Below, piece after piece: positions 61,411 to 64,000 of a stretch of DNA of 64,000 nucleotides. Origin of the DNA: Euglena gracilis (lineage: Eukaryota > Euglenida > Euglenophyceae > Euglenales). Every line of letters begins with the position of its first letter. Within the stretch, counting starts at the first letter, position 1. Where the stretch lies: NCBI GenBank assembly GCA_039621445.1, contig CP154957.1:27450541-27514540 (forward strand), read 5' to 3'. Both the position numbers and the translations under genes were made by a program. The notes below the pieces were generated by a model that was given only the letters and a program-made list of their open reading frames with translations, did no database searches and was not told the origin of the DNA.

Positions 61411-61501
61411 CCCTCCCCCCCCAAATAATACCCCCCCCCCCCTCGGGCCGGGACTTTAGGCGAAAAAATGATACCCTAGAGGGTATTATTTGGGGGGGTT
61501 T
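61411..61501. repeat. G-run element, keyword GTATTATTTGGGGG
   Basis: It starts CCCCCCCCAAATAATACCCC and ends GGGTATTATTTGGGGGGGTT, with a CCTCGGGCCGGG and ATACCCTAGAGGGTAT palindrome between. At about 90 bp it is the most compact keyword element: two inverted keyword copies and little else. Confidence 0.7.
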
Positions 61502-62695
61502 ACCACGCGATCATGTCCAGTGTCCAACGGCGTGGAGGCTTGCCCCGCCAGCTTTCTCCCGTGCACCTCATTATCCTTGCATGTGGTTCTTGGCTTGCAT
61601 GGCCCTGACCTCCCCTTGGTGCACGGCAAGCGCACCGTGGCATTCCTTGCAGCAACGATTGCTTTGCATAAGAACCCCATGTCCCATTTCCCCTTCTCAC
61701 TCGCCGTCTTCTGTTATTCTGGGGGCTAACCCCGCCCGCAAAGCCTCTCCTGCGGCCCAAACCAATCGCCCCAACTCTCAGACAACTTCATGCAACGCAG
61801 GACGCAATTGCATACAATGCCCACTTCATGGCCAACGTTGCAAACCCACACCCCAATTCTGCTGGTGGGGTCCCACACCCCCAGGCAGCACTTTCCTCAC
61901 ACCCCTGCCCATCCCCCACGAAGGCGGAGAGGACCCAAAAAGATTGGAAATCAATAGATGGAAGAATTGAAAGGAAAAATGAGATACCCGCCCCCCCCGG
62001 GCAATTGTCGCGCGACAAATCGGGCAGCACAGAGGGGGGTGACAATTTCCCGGGGGGGGGGGCAGGTAGGCGGATAGACAGATAAACAAAGACAACGAAA
62101 AAAGAGACATGTAGAAATAGAAGGAGGATCCACAACAGTAGAACCAAGGTTCTACGAATGCCTGAGGGTGCTATGCTTCTCCAAGGACATCTTTGCAAGG
62201 TGCTGGGAACTCCATCCCTTGGTGTCTGGTTGCGATGAACCCCCTGGCTGAAGTTTTTCGGGAAAAGGAAGCGGAAGTGCGGGTGCTCACAGGAAGCATG
62301 GAAGGCTCTCCTGCCCTTTCTGTCATCATTCTTTCTTTCTTTCTTTCTTTCTTCCTTCCTTCCAAAAAATGAACAAATACGCCAGTTATGGTTTTGACAA
62401 TACAACCACGGCATTTTTGCCCCGATTTTGCCTCTGTCCCCGCGGGGACCAAAAACGACTTTTGCTGTGTCTCTTGGCTTTGATCTAAACTTGCGTGGGG
62501 GGTTGTGTGTTCCTTTTGTCTTTTGGATTTGTCAAATTCCTTTTCGAGTCGAGAAATGCCTTTACCTTAGAAAAGCTCCGCATTTCGGAACAGGAGTTTT
62601 TTTACAGGAGGGTCCTAGCGCGCCCGTGCAGGGTTTCAAGTGAGAGGGGGAAGGGGGAGGGGGTGGTTACGGACCCCCCTCCTCCTTAGGTAAAA
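61502..62695. other. No gene assigned; CTTT microsatellite
   Basis: It contains a (CTTT)n tract at about 62,329-62,360. A plus-strand stretch at 62,515-62,640 (FVKFLFESRNAFTLEKLRIS) is coding-like but isolated. C/G runs are near 61,990 and 62,055. Confidence 0.35.
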
Positions 62696-63170
62696 AGCCG
62701 GTGCGAAGTGGCAGAAAATTTTCTGGCTTTTTTGATGGGCTTTTTTGATTTTCTTTGAAAGGTTTCAAAAAGTGCCCAAAATTGTGTTTTCAGGTGATGT
62801 TTTTTCTCCAAAATTGACAAAAACAGATGATGAAAACCTATGTCTGCTGGGTTCCAAATCCAGCTGGATTGCCATTTTTCAACCAAAATTTGGAGGTGAA
62901 GACCCCAAAAACCACCCAAAAATGCCATTCTTTGGTTATTTTTGACCCATTTTTCCCCGAAATTTTTGGTGCTTTGCGCCATTTTTGCAGGCCGGCCCGA
63001 ACTTTATGTCAATTCAAAATTTATCAAAGTTTATTTCAGTGGACTCCCCAGGGGGGTTCACAGTCCGGCTGGGAGGTACTGGCTGGAAAAAAGGTGATGG
63101 CTGGCTGGACCCCCCCCTCCGGGGGTAGGGTCCTCTCCGGCTTAAGAAAACCCCTGGAGCTAACGAGGAG
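62696..63170. repeat. Hairpin-core MITE, ends partly resolved
   Basis: Stem words GGTGCGAAGTGGC (62,699) and GGTGCTTTGCGCC (62,968) bracket a CCAAAA core as in 8,521-8,663. The right part has GGCTGGAAAAAAGG, GGCTGGCTGGACCCCCC and CTTAAGAAAACCCCTGGAG, the last like the inverted end of the 49,865 element. A left end was not found. Confidence 0.45.
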
Positions 63171-63289
63171 CAACTCCAGACAGAAAGAAGGTGGTGGCTC
63201 AGGAGTCTCGCAGGAGTTGACACAGCAACAGAACCCCCTGACTCTCATTCAATGGTGGCATCCAGATAGAGGTTTTGCACTTTTCCTGA

Positions 63290-63487
63290 ATGGTGCCCCC
63301 CCCTTTCTCCTGGGCAAGAAGCCAGCAAGCAGCACCCTCCTCTGATGAGCTTGTGCTGGGTGTGGGTCGAAGCGTGCGGGGCGAAAAGATAAAAGAGATG
63401 GACGAGGAACCGCATTTCACGCCGCCCTGCGTCTCCGAAGGGCTCCCTCCGGAGAGAAAATTGAGGGTTTTAATGGACTGGCTTTGA
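63290..63487 (+). CDS. Possible terminal exon, unrecognised plus-strand gene
   Basis: The plus-strand frame includes SSDELVLGVGRSVRGEKIKE then MDEEPHFTPPCVSEGLPPER, and ends VLMDWL plus TGA. AAGCCAG at 63,313-63,319 could be the splice acceptor. Charged composition and third-position GC support coding. Family unknown. Confidence 0.4.
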   Translation: MVPPPFSWARSQQAAPSSDELVLGVGRSVRGEKIKEMDEEPHFTPPCVSEGLPPERKLRVLMDWL

Positions 63488-63686
63488 GCCAGCTTTTGTT
63501 GAGTTCATGACAAAACCACTTCCTCCATCCACCAAATGACTCCGCCTCTTCACTGACCGCCAATTGTCTGATAACAGGATGGCCCTTGCAGTCAAAAACG
63601 GATTGAAAAGGCCAAAACCACAAACCCATGTGAGCGGGGTTGTGAGCAGGGGCTTGCAAAGGGGCGAGGGGAGGGGCATTATTAAT

Positions 63687-63768
63687 TTAAGTCAGTTGCA
63701 GAAACGACTCGCACGGGGGGCCTCCGCAGAGGAGGTCGGCGGCGGCCTGGTCGGTGGCACACCGCTGC
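63687..63768 (-). CDS. Cys-rich exon 'Z', second copy
   Basis: It starts after CGTCAG with CAGCGGTGTGCCACCGACC (also at 39,488) and reads RCATDQAAADLLCGGPPCE, SFLQLT, then TAA. The early stop, absent in the 39.4-kb copy, means either that this is the last exon of a shorter protein or that the copy is a pseudogene. It points to a third member of the duplicated family extending off the right edge or lying upstream on the minus strand. Confidence 0.5.
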
Positions 63769-64000
63769 CTGACGGGCCATGCGGAAAGAAAAGGGGTGGT
63801 TGCAATTGCAATCAGGTCTGCAGACAATTGAATGGCAAAAAAGGTTGCTACCACACAGAAACTCTGACCATCAAGGCATTTTTTGCCCTCCCCCCCCATG
63901 GTTTGGGTGATTCTCACGTTCCTCATCATGCCAAAAAGAAACTCATCACTTGCCTTCCGTGGGAACCTCCGAGGGCACTTTTTGGATGCATTTGTTTCGT

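Overview
The window is nuclear DNA from a eukaryote with small, GC-rich exons in a larger, very repetitive background full of long G/C runs. The evidence is a recognisable spliced gene at the left end (the C-terminal part of the replicative helicase subunit MCM3, seven exons with matching phases), a second spliced gene on the minus strand (PIG-L/LmbE-type zinc deacetylase, about 42.9-52.3 kb), and many eukaryotic transposons. Gene density and exon style suggest a protist or alga, but nothing in the window fixes the lineage. There is no sign of bacterial operons, CRISPR or rRNA.

Layout. 0.57-4.53 kb: 3' part of MCM3 (+). 4.5-9.7 kb: intergenic DNA with short non-autonomous hAT-like elements and a TCTG/TGTA microsatellite. 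9.7-21.6 kb: a nest of DIRS-type (tyrosine-recombinase) retrotransposons. A chimeric copy C lies at 10.15-11.80 kb. Copy A (+) runs from 11.8 to 21.5 kb. It is split by a structurally complete copy B (-) at 14,910-19,676 and by a hAT element at 20,108-20,916. 21.6-27.5 kb: repeats only, plus one open reading stretch. 27.5-30.8 kb and 35.2-36.7 kb: two copies of the same unrecognised minus-strand gene segment; a related exon occurs at 39.4 kb and again at 63.7 kb. The left copy is split by a 1.9-kb hAT element, and the right copy still shows the empty site. 42.9-52.3 kb: the PIG-L/LmbE-family gene, with a 2.65-kb Tc1/mariner-like element in an intron, itself invaded by hAT-like elements. 52.4-64 kb: repeats, a second long hAT element with 8-bp target duplication, and a few isolated coding-like exons.

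The main novelty is in the repeats. Three hAT elements (20.1, 27.7 and 58.9 kb) share one architecture at each end: a terminal motif near CAxGCACCTATRG, an array of about 10-bp repeats, then the same motif inverted with a G-rich tail. The repeated decamer is completely different in each element while the flanking motif is conserved. A looser group of elements has the same logic: a C-run, a short keyword repeated in both orientations, and a G-run, with a different keyword in each family.

Most coding sequence of the transposons is broken by frameshifts, many at G/C homopolymers, so either the copies are decayed or the assembly is unreliable at those runs.
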